Part shown: piece after piece, positions 16,980 through 25,541 of the stretch
Numbering within the stretch: position 1 is the first letter of the stretch
Layout of the letters: the number at the start of each line of letters is the position of its first letter
Source: an uncultured Fibrobacter sp.
GTDB taxonomy: Bacteria > Fibrobacterota > Fibrobacteria > Fibrobacterales > Fibrobacteraceae
Assembly (NCBI GenBank): GCA_934691725.1
Contig: CAKUTF010000021.1
Span: 1-45,212, forward strand
Direction: 5' to 3'
Length of the DNA stretch: 45,212 nucleotides
Notes under the pieces: generated by a model
What the model was told of the DNA's origin: nothing
Database searches by the model: none
What the model saw: only the letters and a program-made list of their open reading frames with translations
Translations under genes and position numbers: made by a program

Positions 16980-18079
16980 TTCCCTATCTGGATTTGAAAC
17001 GGGTGACGGAATCCTTTGAACCGGAACTTTCGACGGTTGTCCAGCGCGTCATGGAAAGCGGCTGGTATATTCGAGGCAAAGAATGCGATAATTTTGAACG
17101 GAAATTCGCCGAATATTGCGGAACAGAATTTTGCGTCGGCGTCGCAAACGGTCTTGAAGCGTTGACTTTGATTTTCAAGGCCTATATCGCTCTCGGGCGC
17201 TTACACCTCGGAGACAAGGTAATCGTGCCGGCGGACACATACATTGCGTCGGTCCTCTCGGTTAGCGAAGCGGGGCTTGTGCCTGTCCTGACCGACCCGG
17301 ATCCAATCACTTGTAATCTTTCCGCTTTTTGCGTGGAGCGCGTTTTCGATTCAAGCGTAAAGGCTGTTCTCGCGGTGGACCTGTATGGACGTGCGATTCC
17401 CGGCAAGGAACTTTCCGAATTTGCGAAATCTCGCGGGCTGATTCTTGTCGAGGATGCCGCGCAGGGACACGGTGCGATGGAAAACGGAAAGCGGGCCGGT
17501 TCGTTTGGCGATGCGGCGGGATTCAGCTTCTATCCGGGAAAAAACCTGGGCGCGCTTGGTGACGGAGGCGCGGTGACGACTTCGGACGCGGAACTTGCGC
17601 AAATGGTGCGGACACTCGCCAATTATGGGAGCGAACGGAAATACGTGAATCTTCACAAGGGAATGAATTCTCGGCTAGACGAAATCCAGGCGGCGGTTCT
17701 TGCGTATAAATTAAATCGCCTGGATGCGGACAATCAGCGTCGTACGGAAATCGCGGAACGATACCTCTCAGAGATTCAAAATTCGACTGTGGGGATGCCC
17801 GATTCTGGAAAATCCGGAGAGCATGTCTGGCACATTTTTGCATTGCGCACAGGGAGCCGCGAAAGGCTTCAAACGCATCTGAAAGATTGCGGAATCGAGA
17901 CCCTGATCCATTACCCGATTCCACCGCACCGCCAGAAGGCTTACCGGGAATTTGCCGATTTAAATTTCCCCGTCGCCGAGAAAATCGCAAAGACGGAACT
18001 CAGCCTTCCGCTGTATCCACAAATGACCCATTCCGAAATTTCCCAAGTCATCAAGGCTGTCAATGCGTATCGCGAGTAA
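16976..18079 (+). CDS. DegT/DnrJ/EryC1 sugar aminotransferase (FdtB/QdtB type)
   Basis: A 367-residue PLP-dependent sugar aminotransferase. The N-terminus MIPYLDLKR and VMESGWYIRGKE are typical. The cofactor-contact motif VEDAAQGHGA is at residues 158-167, and the PLP lysine is K189 in SFYPGKNLGALGDGGAV. With the ketoisomerase upstream, the expected reaction is transamination of dTDP-3-keto-6-deoxyhexose at C3 in the cytoplasm. It starts in an ATGA overlap with the upstream gene, and its end overlaps the next gene by 17 bases. The galacto or gluco product cannot be told from sequence. Confidence 0.93.
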   Translation: MIPYLDLKRVTESFEPELSTVVQRVMESGWYIRGKECDNFERKFAEYCGTEFCVGVANGLEALTLIFKAYIALGRLHLGDKVIVPADTYIASVLSVSEAGLVPVLTDPDPITCNLSAFCVERVFDSSVKAVLAVDLYGRAIPGKELSEFAKSRGLILVEDAAQGHGAMENGKRAGSFGDAAGFSFYPGKNLGALGDGGAVTTSDAELAQMVRTLANYGSERKYVNLHKGMNSRLDEIQAAVLAYKLNRLDADNQRRTEIAERYLSEIQNSTVGMPDSGKSGEHVWHIFALRTGSRERLQTHLKDCGIETLIHYPIPPHRQKAYREFADLNFPVAEKIAKTELSLPLYPQMTHSEISQVIKAVNAYRE

Positions 18080-18656
18080 AGTCCTGCGAAAAATCTGCGC
18101 AGCGGTTCGTCGCCCTTTTTACCGGTTGATTTCGGATGCGAAAATTGCTGGACGTCCGCTTTGCGTTTCGCCGCTTCTTTCCCAGGGAGCGGGAACGGTC
18201 TCGTTTGGAAAAAACGTCCATGTCGGATTGGATTACGACACGGATTTCTGGTCGTCTTACGTGTTTCTGAATCCGCGAAACCCGGAATCGAAAATCGAGA
18301 TCGGGGAAGATTCCTGGGTGGGAAATCACTTTGTCGCCATTTCGGAAGGTCCCGGAATTTTTATCGGGAAAAATGTTCTCATCGGAACGCATGTCGAAGT
18401 TTACGATTCGGATTTTCACGCGGTAAATGTTCGTGACCGCTTGAAGAGTAAAGCAAAACGCGCTTCCGTCAAAATCGAAGACGGGGTCTGGATTGGAAAC
18501 AACGTAACGATTCTCAAGGGAACGGAAATCGGGAAAAATTCCGTTGTCGCGGCGGGGGCAGTTGTCTCGGGCGTGTTCCCGCCAAATGTTGTATTGGGAG
18601 GCGTTCCGGCAAAGATTATCCGGCAAATTGAATTTTGCGATGAGGCTTCCCGATGA
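18063..18656 (+). CDS. Left-handed beta-helix (hexapeptide) O/N-acetyltransferase
   Basis: A 197-residue protein with hexapeptide-repeat turns (VSFGKNVHVG, IEIGEDSWVGN, IFIGKNVLIG, VKIEDGVWIGNN, TEIGKNSVVAAGAVV) and the conserved end GGVPAKIIR. The catalytic histidine is probably H119 in DSDFHAV, as in maltose/galactoside acetyltransferase relatives. In context it could N-acetylate the amino sugar made upstream (an FdtC-like role) or O-acetylate the glycan. The gene overlaps the aminotransferase by 17 bases and ends in an ATGA overlap with the next gene. Confidence 0.87.
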   Translation: MRIASKVLRKICAAVRRPFYRLISDAKIAGRPLCVSPLLSQGAGTVSFGKNVHVGLDYDTDFWSSYVFLNPRNPESKIEIGEDSWVGNHFVAISEGPGIFIGKNVLIGTHVEVYDSDFHAVNVRDRLKSKAKRASVKIEDGVWIGNNVTILKGTEIGKNSVVAAGAVVSGVFPPNVVLGGVPAKIIRQIEFCDEASR

Positions 18657-19591
18657 AAGAAATTTCCATCCGACGCTACCGAAAAGGCGATTCCGTAAAA
18701 TGGAATGAATTTGTACGAAATTCCAGGAACGGTCATTTTCTTTTTGATCGCGGTTATATGGATTATCATGCGGACCGATTTCCGGATTGTTCGTTTATCT
18801 TCTTGAAGGGAGATTCGCCGTGTGCCGTTCTTCCGGGAACGCTTTCTTCGGACGGCATATTCAGTTCCCATGCGGGGCTTACGTTTGGCGGTTTTGTCGT
18901 CGATAATTCCGTTGGCGTTTTGGAAGTGAAACGATTTTTTGAATTGCTCGATGAGGAACTTCGAAAACTCGGCGCGAAAAAGGTCATCTACAAGCCTCTT
19001 CCCTGGATCTATGCGAACCGTCCTTCGGAAGAAGCCCTGTATTGGCTGTTTCGTAGGGGTGCGAAACTTTCCGCCCGCCTGATTTCCAGTACGCTCGAAC
19101 CTCAATCGATGCAGCCTTCGTCAAAGAAAAAGTATTACCTGAACAAGGGTGAACGCGAAGGATTGATTTTTTCGGAGTCGAAAAATTTCGATGAATTTTG
19201 GAATTTGCTGGATTGCTGTCTCATGGATGGCCACGGTGCGCACCCGGTTCATTCCAAGGCGGAACTGAAACTTCTTTCGGAACGTTTCCCGCAAAACATC
19301 CGGCTTTTTACCGTGACAAAGAATGGCGAGCTTCTTTCGGGGAGCGTTGTCTATGTTTCAGGGGCTGTCGCCCATTCGCAGTATCTCGCAAGTTCCGCAA
19401 AAGGGCGCGCTTTGCACGCAATGGATTTCTTGATGCTGAACGAAATCAACCGCTTTCCCGGGCAGCGTTTCTTTGACTGGGGAACCTCTTGCGAGGAACG
19501 GGGAAAAATTTTGAACGAAGGCCTTGCACACCAGAAGGAAACCTATGCGGGGCGCGGCGTCGTCTATGATATTTACGAGTATGATTTATGA
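18653..19591 (+). CDS. FemAB/GNAT-like acyltransferase of a polysaccharide cluster
   Basis: A 312-residue protein resembling the FemAB-related GNAT-fold proteins seen in surface-polysaccharide loci. Blocks include GHFLFDRGYMDYHADRFPD (residues 24-42), SHAGLTFGGFVVD, KVIYKPLPWIYANRPSEEAL and the C-terminal FFDWGTSCEERGKILNEGL. Relatives transfer amino-acyl or acyl groups to sugars or peptidoglycan, but the donor here is unknown. It has ATGA overlaps at both ends, so it is tightly coupled to the acetyltransferase and the flippase. No membrane segment is seen. Confidence 0.75.
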   Translation: MKEISIRRYRKGDSVKWNEFVRNSRNGHFLFDRGYMDYHADRFPDCSFIFLKGDSPCAVLPGTLSSDGIFSSHAGLTFGGFVVDNSVGVLEVKRFFELLDEELRKLGAKKVIYKPLPWIYANRPSEEALYWLFRRGAKLSARLISSTLEPQSMQPSSKKKYYLNKGEREGLIFSESKNFDEFWNLLDCCLMDGHGAHPVHSKAELKLLSERFPQNIRLFTVTKNGELLSGSVVYVSGAVAHSQYLASSAKGRALHAMDFLMLNEINRFPGQRFFDWGTSCEERGKILNEGLAHQKETYAGRGVVYDIYEYDL

Positions 19592-20853
19592 AACAATCGG
19601 GCTTCTGGAAAGAATCGGCAATTTCCGCCGTGGCGACATTTGTTCGGATTACCGCTTCGTTTATCACGAATAAGTTTCTCGCTGCCTTGGCGGGACCTGC
19701 GGGCTTTGCCGTTATCGGGCAATTGCAAAATTTGATAAATGTCGGGCAGGGAACTTCTTCGCTTGCTCTCCAAAACGGCTGGGTGAGTCTCACTGCCCGC
19801 TACAAGAACGAGGAAAAGGAACTCGGCCCGATTTGGCGCGGCGGCTTTCGCCTGAGCGTGTATGCGTCGATCGCTTCGGCGATTTTCTTTGTCCTTTTCG
19901 CGTTCATCGCTCCGCTGGATTCGCTCTTTCCGGGCGTCCCCATGCGCTATATGCAGGCGGCGATTCTCTTTGCTGTTCCGGGATTTGTCGCGTTGACCGT
20001 TTCGATGGTTTCGTCTGCGGTGATGAACGGCCTTTCGGATTATCGACGCTGGGCAGCGATTACGGTAGGAACTTCCGTGTTGAATTGTCTGTGGGTTGTT
20101 TTGATGATCCAGACGAAATCGCTTTCCGTTCTCGGGGCGGTCGCAACGCAATCGGTTCTTTCCTGTTTTTACGCGCTGTTTCTCGCTTGGAAAGGCGGCT
20201 TTACATACAAACGATTTTCCGCGCGGCTCAAGCCGAATTTTAAAATTTGGCGCGGCTATGCGCTGATGGGAATCATCCCGATGGCCGTGTCGCCTGTCCT
20301 GTATTTTTTCGTCCGGTCGTTTTTGGGAAAATCCTTTGGCTGGGATGTGGCCGGTTTTTGGCAGGGCGCGATGCGGATTTCGGATTTTTTCAATGTCGGG
20401 TTTTCATCGGTTTTGGGAGTCGTGCTCTTGCCGAGGCTTTCCTCGATTTCTTCACCGCAAGAATTTCACCGGACCTTGAAACGCCTTTTGGCCTATGTCC
20501 TTGCGTTTGCGCTTGTCGCCGTTCTCTTCATGTTTTTCTTGCGTGATGTGCTAATCGTTTTCGCACTTTCCAAAGATTTCTTGCCGCTTTCCTCGCTTGT
20601 CCCGATGCAATTTGTAGGAGATTTTTTCAAGGCGGGATGCTGGTGCCTGGGAATGGCGCTCATCGCGCGGAAGGAAACGCTCGCCTATCTTTCGGTTGAA
20701 ATCGGAGCGGATATTTTGTTTGCTGTCTTGACGGTCTTGGGGGCGAATTTTGTGGGTTATCGTTCACCGTTTATCGCCTATGCCGCTGAAAATTTCATCT
20801 GCCTTCTTGCCTTGATGATCGTTCTGCGGAGGCTTTCATGGAAAAACCTCTAG
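19588..20853 (+). CDS. Wzx-type O-antigen/polysaccharide flippase
   Basis: A 421-residue polytopic membrane protein of the MATE/MOP superfamily, closest in form to WzxE/RfbX O-antigen translocases. The N-terminus (SAVATFVRITASFITNKFLA) and AGPAGFAVIGQLQNL are characteristic, followed by roughly ten to twelve hydrophobic helices. It would flip undecaprenyl-pyrophosphate-linked repeat units across the inner membrane. It begins in an ATGA overlap, and its last 16 bases overlap the next glycosyltransferase. No wzy polymerase is recognisable in this window. Confidence 0.9.
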   Translation: MKQSGFWKESAISAVATFVRITASFITNKFLAALAGPAGFAVIGQLQNLINVGQGTSSLALQNGWVSLTARYKNEEKELGPIWRGGFRLSVYASIASAIFFVLFAFIAPLDSLFPGVPMRYMQAAILFAVPGFVALTVSMVSSAVMNGLSDYRRWAAITVGTSVLNCLWVVLMIQTKSLSVLGAVATQSVLSCFYALFLAWKGGFTYKRFSARLKPNFKIWRGYALMGIIPMAVSPVLYFFVRSFLGKSFGWDVAGFWQGAMRISDFFNVGFSSVLGVVLLPRLSSISSPQEFHRTLKRLLAYVLAFALVAVLFMFFLRDVLIVFALSKDFLPLSSLVPMQFVGDFFKAGCWCLGMALIARKETLAYLSVEIGADILFAVLTVLGANFVGYRSPFIAYAAENFICLLALMIVLRRLSWKNL

Positions 20854-21710
20854 TTTCCGTACTTCTTGCAAGCTACAACCATGAAAAATATGTGGAAGCT
20901 GCCGTGCGTTCCGTTATGGATCAGAAGGGCGTTGCGTTTGAACTTTTGGTCATCGACGACGGCAGCTCGGATTCTAGCCCGGAAATTTTGGAACGGCTTT
21001 CCAAAGAATTGACTTTTCAGTACCGTCACCGTCCGAACAAAGGTCTTGTTCCGACATTAAACGAATTGCTTTCGGAAGCCCGCGGAAAATATTTCTGCAC
21101 TTTTGCATCGGACGACATCATGGCTCCGGGAAGGCTTTGCGCACAAAGTAATTTCTTGGAAAATCACCCGGAAAAGGTGGCGTGCTTTGGCATGATTCAG
21201 TTGATGGATAATTCGGGAAATTTGGCAAATACGCCGGATATGCGCTATATTCGTTCGATTCCCGAAGTGACTTTTGAAGAGTTCTTTCTCGGAAAAAAAG
21301 AATTGCACGGCTGTTCGGAAATGCTTCGCCTGAAACCATTCAAGGAATTGGGCGGATATGATGAGGGTTTTCCTTTTGAAGATTTTCCGCTATGGTTAAA
21401 ATTGTTAAAAAAATACGGTTCTGTTCCTGTACTTCCCAACGTTTGTACTTATTACCGTTGCCATGGTGACAACATGTCGTCGGATGGCGACTTGATGTAT
21501 GGAACTTTTTTAGAAGTCTTGAAACTTTATCGGGATGAGCCTCTCTATCGAAAAGCGCAAAATATCTGGAAATCCCATTGGTTTTCCAATTTGGCTTTTT
21601 ACCGCAAGAAAGAGGCCTTTTTTCGATTGCCTCGGTTGGCTTCGTTTTCTTGGCCTTTCTTGAAGAGGTTTCCGAAATTATTGATTCCGCGATGCTTTTT
21701 AAAACGCTGA
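20838..21710 (+). CDS. Family 2 glycosyltransferase
   Basis: A 290-residue GT-A fold glycosyltransferase. The start (PLVSVLLASYNHEKYVEAAV), the nucleotide-binding IDDGSSDSSPEI near residue 40, and the DXD-like FASDDIMAPG near residue 94 define GT2. The acceptor region contains FEDFPLWLKLLKKYGS. It is expected at the cytoplasmic face, adding a sugar to the lipid-linked repeat unit. It overlaps the flippase gene by 16 bases, and the convergent gene downstream overlaps its end by 12 bases. Donor sugar unknown. Confidence 0.9.
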   Translation: MEKPLVSVLLASYNHEKYVEAAVRSVMDQKGVAFELLVIDDGSSDSSPEILERLSKELTFQYRHRPNKGLVPTLNELLSEARGKYFCTFASDDIMAPGRLCAQSNFLENHPEKVACFGMIQLMDNSGNLANTPDMRYIRSIPEVTFEEFFLGKKELHGCSEMLRLKPFKELGGYDEGFPFEDFPLWLKLLKKYGSVPVLPNVCTYYRCHGDNMSSDGDLMYGTFLEVLKLYRDEPLYRKAQNIWKSHWFSNLAFYRKKEAFFRLPRLASFSWPFLKRFPKLLIPRCFLKR

Positions 21711-22454
21711 ATGCCGGTTGAAAATTTTACTCCATGTTTTTCGAAAACCGAGCAACTTTAGATTGGTTCTTAGGGAAAGAATTGCTGCAAGAATTTTTGC
21801 GATGGGCTTGGGCAATGTTCTGTATAGCCATTGCCGTTGTCGGATACTTTTTTGTTGTATCGAGGATCGCCAGCTGCTTGAAAAATGATGGATGGCGAGT
21901 GTTGCGGAAGTCTTCTGGATTTTTCCGTTGATAAAACTTTTTGGGGAAAAACTGTCTTCGGAAAAAATTTCCAGCTGAAAATCCTGAAAGCTGTTTGCCA
22001 TGATGTTTGGCAGGACGATGCTGTCTATTTCGGCTTCCTGGTAATGGAAAGAATGGGTCCTGTAATAATCAAGAGCCTTTTGGATTGCCGGAAAGTTTTT
22101 TTCTGCTCCAAAAATTGCCCCTTCGATACGGCTTGATCCGTTTTCGTATCCAAAAAAATAGGACCGTTTCAGCAGAGAGTCAAAACTCTTTAGAATTTCA
22201 ACATCGCAGTCCAGATAAATGCCGCCTTCGGTATAGATGGCGTATAGGCGGACAGCATCGGATGCAAAGGCCCAACGATGTTCATCGAGAGCTTTGTCTA
22301 TCCAGGGAATGTGAATTTTTCTCGCACGGCATTCGTCCCAATGGATCCACTCGTATCCGGGCAAGTTTTTTTTCCAGGATTCCATGCACAGTAGAACCTG
22401 TTGGGGATAAGGTTCTTTTGAAAACCAGCAGTAGTGGATTTTTTGCGGAATCAT
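21699..22454 (-). CDS. GT32-like glycosyltransferase (DXD sugar-binding domain)
   Basis: A 251-residue protein with the capsular/OCH1-type glycosyltransferase core. It begins MIPQKIHYCWFSKEP and has the signature SDAVRLYAIYTEGGIYLDCD, with the metal-binding D82-C-D84. Family members transfer hexoses to surface glycans using a nucleotide-sugar donor. It starts in an ATGA overlap with the upstream GT2 gene (22451-22454) and meets the plus-strand part of the cluster head to head. Donor and acceptor are not predictable from sequence. Confidence 0.9.
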   Translation of the reverse strand: MIPQKIHYCWFSKEPYPQQVLLCMESWKKNLPGYEWIHWDECRARKIHIPWIDKALDEHRWAFASDAVRLYAIYTEGGIYLDCDVEILKSFDSLLKRSYFFGYENGSSRIEGAIFGAEKNFPAIQKALDYYRTHSFHYQEAEIDSIVLPNIMANSFQDFQLEIFSEDSFSPKSFINGKIQKTSATLAIHHFSSSWRSSIQQKSIRQRQWLYRTLPKPIAKILAAILSLRTNLKLLGFRKTWSKIFNRHSAF

Positions 22455-23404
22455 CCGAACCTCCGCAAGATGAAAGCGAGAAATCGCGATGGCCCGAATG
22501 TGCCCAGCACCGCCGCTTTATTTCGAAGCCTTGTCTTTCTATCCCAGAGAATTTGTGTGCGAAATTTTTTAATCCAGCCAAACGCTCTTTTTCTGATACG
22601 TGAAAATTCTTCGCTTTTGGGTGTCCGCATCAGGATGCTGAAGCTCGCGCTGACGAGAAGGCTTTCGGCGGCCTTACGGACTTGCGGGGAAACATGCTTA
22701 AATGTTTCGAGATTCTTTTCGGCGATGGCGAGAAGCTCCGCTTTCTTGAGGGTGTAGGGCGAAGCGAGAATGCTTGTCGAATGTTTCCGGTAAAAGTAGA
22801 GAGGAGCTTGGCAGATGCCGATGCAGACTGCTTCATGGAGGACCGCGGGAATCGTCGCCATGTCTTCAAAATAGATGCCTGGCGGAAATTTTCGATTTTC
22901 CCACAGCGATTTTTTATAGAGTTTGTTCCACGCCGAGAAATCGGGAACGGCGTTTTGGTAAAAAGCCCGGAGCAGGGCTTCTTCGCTTGAAATTTTTTGC
23001 AAAGATCCGCATTCGAATTTTGTTTGCGGAATACGGTGCGTAAAGGCGATTTTCCCGGAGGCGACGACAGGAACGTCCATTTCGATTGCCGCTTTCCATA
23101 AGGCTTTGAAAAAATCCGGCGCGAGAACGTCGTCGCTATCGACAAAGGCTATCCAGTTTCCTCGCGCATTCCGAAGGCCCGTATTTCGCGCTTCGGAAAG
23201 TCCCAGATTGTGTTGGCTTATCAGGTGGAATCGGGAATCCCTTTTCACGAATCTTTCGGCGATACTCGCGCTCGAATCGGTGCTGCCGTCATCGACAAGA
23301 ATCGCTTCGAAATCCGGAAAAGTCTGCGCCGCGATGCTTTCGAGGCATTCTTCAAGAAAGGGCGCCGTATTGTAAATCGGGACGATGACGCTGATTTCTG
23401 GCAT
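22451..23404 (-). CDS. Family 2 glycosyltransferase
   Basis: A 317-residue GT2 protein. The N-terminus PEISVIVPIYNTAPFLEECL, the nucleotide-binding LVDDGSTDSS near residue 37, GLSEARNTGLRNARG, and the DXD-bearing WIAFVDSDDVLAPDFF near residue 86-101 are canonical. The helical C-terminal half is basic. It is probably a cytoplasmic-face enzyme of the same polysaccharide pathway. The ATG directly abuts the stop codon of the hypothetical gene at 23405, and the gene is coupled to the next glycosyltransferase by an ATGA overlap. Confidence 0.92.
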   Translation of the reverse strand: MPEISVIVPIYNTAPFLEECLESIAAQTFPDFEAILVDDGSTDSSASIAERFVKRDSRFHLISQHNLGLSEARNTGLRNARGNWIAFVDSDDVLAPDFFKALWKAAIEMDVPVVASGKIAFTHRIPQTKFECGSLQKISSEEALLRAFYQNAVPDFSAWNKLYKKSLWENRKFPPGIYFEDMATIPAVLHEAVCIGICQAPLYFYRKHSTSILASPYTLKKAELLAIAEKNLETFKHVSPQVRKAAESLLVSASFSILMRTPKSEEFSRIRKRAFGWIKKFRTQILWDRKTRLRNKAAVLGTFGPSRFLAFILRRFG

Positions 23405-23869
23405 CTAGGTTTTTCCCGCTAGCGTTCCCCAGGCGACTTGGACAAACGCTCCGGCCCGGACCAGGTTCGCTTGAGAACTTTCGTAGTCTTTTAAGATTCG
23501 GTTGAAGAGAAAGATGTCGCGCTTCTGCTTTTTTTCGAGGAGGTCCTGCTTGAACTTGGCGACGCGGGCGAGACAGTCGCAGGAATCCGCCAGCGCATCG
23601 ACATAGGCGGGGATGGCGTCCAGAAATTCCTTTTCTTCGGGGGAAGAGTTTGCCCGGTTCTTTTCGATAAAATCCTTCTGGGCGAGGGCTTGCGTCCGGA
23701 CTTCTCCCATAAAGCGTTGGATGCGGACATAATCGACCTGCGGCCAGATCAGGCTGAACGGCGGCAGCTTTTTCCAGCTGAACTTGAACATCGACTCGTG
23801 CGCGGCGTTTTTTGCCTTGAGGAGTTCTTTCAAGTTTTCGAAAACGACCGAGGATAGCCTTTTTTGCAT
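23405..23869 (-). CDS. Helical protein of unknown function
   Basis: A 154-residue soluble protein, rich in Lys, Glu, Ala and Phe and largely alpha-helical (FLDAIPAYVDALADSCDCLARVAKFKQDLLEKKQ). There is no signal peptide or obvious motif, and I do not recognise a family. It is the first gene of the minus-strand transcript that continues into two glycosyltransferases with no gap, so a role linked to the polysaccharide is possible but unproven. A TATATT box on the minus strand (23896-23901) probably drives it. Confidence 0.7.
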   Translation of the reverse strand: MQKRLSSVVFENLKELLKAKNAAHESMFKFSWKKLPPFSLIWPQVDYVRIQRFMGEVRTQALAQKDFIEKNRANSSPEEKEFLDAIPAYVDALADSCDCLARVAKFKQDLLEKKQKRDIFLFNRILKDYESSQANLVRAGAFVQVAWGTLAGKT

Positions 23870-23895
23870 TTTTTACCTACGCTTGTTGATTTGAA

Positions 23896-23905
23896 AATAT
23901 ACATT
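23896..23905. promoter_or_regulatory. Overlapping divergent -10 boxes
   Basis: The sequence AATATACATT reads TATATT on the minus strand (23901-23896) and TACATT on the plus strand (23900-23905). It lies in the 73-base gap between two divergent genes. Both boxes match the TA-n-ATT form seen elsewhere in the window. Back-to-back boxes would make the two promoters mutually exclusive. Confidence 0.4.
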
Positions 23906-23942
23906 TATAGCTATCATCTCATTCTAGGAGAAAAATTACGTT

Positions 23943-24410
23943 ATGGATTTGAAGAAAATGAAGCTGATTTTGGTGGCTTCGATTGCGTTAAACGTCGCAC
24001 TCGTCGTCATCATGCTGGTTCTCAAGAGCGATTACAAGGAACAGGCCCAGGTTTCGTATGGGGCGGCGACCAAGGCCTATACGGACGAGGTTTCCCGGGT
24101 GGTGAAAGCCCAGAACGACTTCATCAAGAGCGGAAACAGCATCTGGCAAATCATTTTTGAAACGACATCGAAGAGACTTTCCAAGGCGGATTTCGATGCG
24201 CGAGTCGCGGAACTGGATGCGGATAAAGTATTGAATGCGGAAACCTCGGGCGATGTGACGTCGCTCTCTTGCGGCGCGGACTGCAAGGTGCTTTTTACTT
24301 TCTCGAAGGGAAAGTTTGTTTCGGTGGATTACAAGGCTCTTTCCGAACTTTCCCCGGCGGCGACATTTGCCGTTTCCAAGCCGTCCCCTTTTCAGTTTGA
24401 AACCAAGTGA
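23943..24410 (+). CDS. Single-pass membrane-anchored protein, paralogue of the next gene
   Basis: A 155-residue protein. After a basic N-terminus, residues 7-27 form a membrane helix (LILVASIALNVALVVIMLVL). The remainder is probably periplasmic: a helical region (TKAYTDEVSRVVKAQNDFIK), then IWQIIFETTSKRLSKADFDA, then a beta-rich end. The layout matches the next gene (helix, coiled region with Q-N, IWxI block, a threonine-serine-leucine-serine-like strand), so they are probably diverged duplicates. No known family is recognised. ATG start with AGGAG upstream. Confidence 0.75.
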   Translation: MDLKKMKLILVASIALNVALVVIMLVLKSDYKEQAQVSYGAATKAYTDEVSRVVKAQNDFIKSGNSIWQIIFETTSKRLSKADFDARVAELDADKVLNAETSGDVTSLSCGADCKVLFTFSKGKFVSVDYKALSELSPAATFAVSKPSPFQFETK

Positions 24411-24419
24411 GGATTTCCG

Positions 24420-24890
24420 ATGAAACTCAAGCAGATAATGATCGCATCCCTGATTTTGAACATCGCCATCTTTGCGCTTCTCTTTATGCAAAAAGGCGCC
24501 TACGTTTCGCAGGCGACGGAAGCGTACCAGAAGAAGACGGACGATTACTACAAGAAAGCGGTAAACATCGTCGAAGGGCAGAATTCCGTCATCGAGAACA
24601 ATGCGATTCTCTGGAACATCGCCTGCACGGCAAACCGGGAAGCGAAGACGTCCAAGGATTTTGCGACGATTGAAAAGCGGCTCGCCAATTCTTCGGTTTT
24701 TTCGGCGAAGGTTTCGGGGACGCCGGACGGTTCGGGCTCGCTTCGAACCCTTTCGTGGAACAGCGATTACTATATCGTGGCGAAGTTTGACAAGAAGAAA
24801 AACCTGCAGGGCATTGATGTAAGCGCCCTTCTCGGAAATGCCCTGCCGCTTGCTTCGGAAGACCTGGACGAAGAGGACGGCGAAGAATAG
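24420..24890 (+). CDS. Single-pass membrane-anchored protein, paralogue of the previous gene
   Basis: A 156-residue protein with an N-terminal membrane helix (IMIASLILNIAIFALLFM). It then shows the same order of elements as its upstream neighbour: YKKAVNIVEGQNSVIENN, ILWNIACTANREAKTSKDF, and the strand GSGSLRTLSWNSDYYIVAKF. It ends in an acidic tail (DLDEEDGEE). It starts 9 bases after the neighbour with GAGGA upstream, so the pair is probably one transcript. Function unknown; likely an envelope protein. Confidence 0.75.
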   Translation: MKLKQIMIASLILNIAIFALLFMQKGAYVSQATEAYQKKTDDYYKKAVNIVEGQNSVIENNAILWNIACTANREAKTSKDFATIEKRLANSSVFSAKVSGTPDGSGSLRTLSWNSDYYIVAKFDKKKNLQGIDVSALLGNALPLASEDLDEEDGEE

Positions 24891-24906
24891 GAATTTTGCC
24901 CTGTGA

Positions 24907-24940
24907 CTAGGCTCACCTAGCGGAAAGTTCTTTTTTTTAT
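24907..24940 (+). terminator. Small hairpin plus T run
   Basis: CTAGG (24907-24911) pairs with CCTAG (24916-24920) around CTCA; a run of eight T follows at 24931. The stem is short and the T run is 10 bases away, so it is a weak terminator at best. Confidence 0.35.
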
Positions 24941-24980
24941 TACCTTTAAACCAAAAGTTCACTTTCATAAGGAGTTCATC

Positions 24981-25415
24981 ATGAAGAAAAGTCTCATCGC
25001 GCTTGCCCTCGCAGCCGCATTCACCCTGACCGCTTGCTATGGCAGCTATAGCCTCACCAACAAGCTTTACAAGTGGAACGGCACGCTCGGCAACAAGTGG
25101 CTCAATTCCTGCGTGCACTTCATCCTCTGGGTCATCCCGGTCTATGAAATCTGCATCGGTCTTGTCGATGGGCTGGTCCTGAACACGGTCGAATTCTGGA
25201 CGGGCTCGAACCCGATCGCTTCGAGCGATACCTACTTTGAAAAGGACGCCCAGGGCAACCAGGTTTCCGCTATCAAGAATGAAGACGGCTCGCTCGCTGT
25301 CCAGATTATCGACGCCCAGGGCCACAAGGCTGACCTCAAGCTCGAACGCGATGCCGACGTGATCCGCGCTCTCGATGCGAACGGCCAGGTCGTCGCCCAG
25401 TACGACGTGAAGTAA
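24981..25415 (+). CDS. DUF3332-type lipoprotein
   Basis: A 144-residue lipoprotein. The signal peptide ends in TLTAC, with Cys19 as the lipidation site, followed directly by the DUF3332 hallmark YGSYSLTNKLYKWNGTLGNK. A conserved hydrophobic stretch (FILWVIPVYEICIGLVDGLV) and FWTGSNPI follow. The last 55 residues are a polar beta-rich tail (EKDAQGNQVSAIKNEDGS). The family is widespread in Gram-negatives, but its role is unknown. A strong AAGGAG precedes the ATG, the gene stands alone, and a good terminator follows, suggesting a well-expressed monocistronic unit. Confidence 0.85.
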   Translation: MKKSLIALALAAAFTLTACYGSYSLTNKLYKWNGTLGNKWLNSCVHFILWVIPVYEICIGLVDGLVLNTVEFWTGSNPIASSDTYFEKDAQGNQVSAIKNEDGSLAVQIIDAQGHKADLKLERDADVIRALDANGQVVAQYDVK

Positions 25416-25431
25416 TCTTTTCGAAGATTTG

Positions 25432-25466
25432 AAAAGGCTCCGGTTTTTCCCGGAGCTTTTTCTTTT
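25432..25466 (+). terminator. Rho-independent terminator
   Basis: GCTCCGG (25437-25443) pairs perfectly with CCGGAGC (25450-25456), extended by A-T pairs, followed by a T-rich tract. It ends the DUF3332 gene. Confidence 0.9.
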
Positions 25467-25541
25467 TGAACATTCTCTTGAAAGGGTCCTTGCATTTTTA
25501 TACGGTTGTTCTTTTAAAGGGAAAAAGGTAAATTGGGGATT

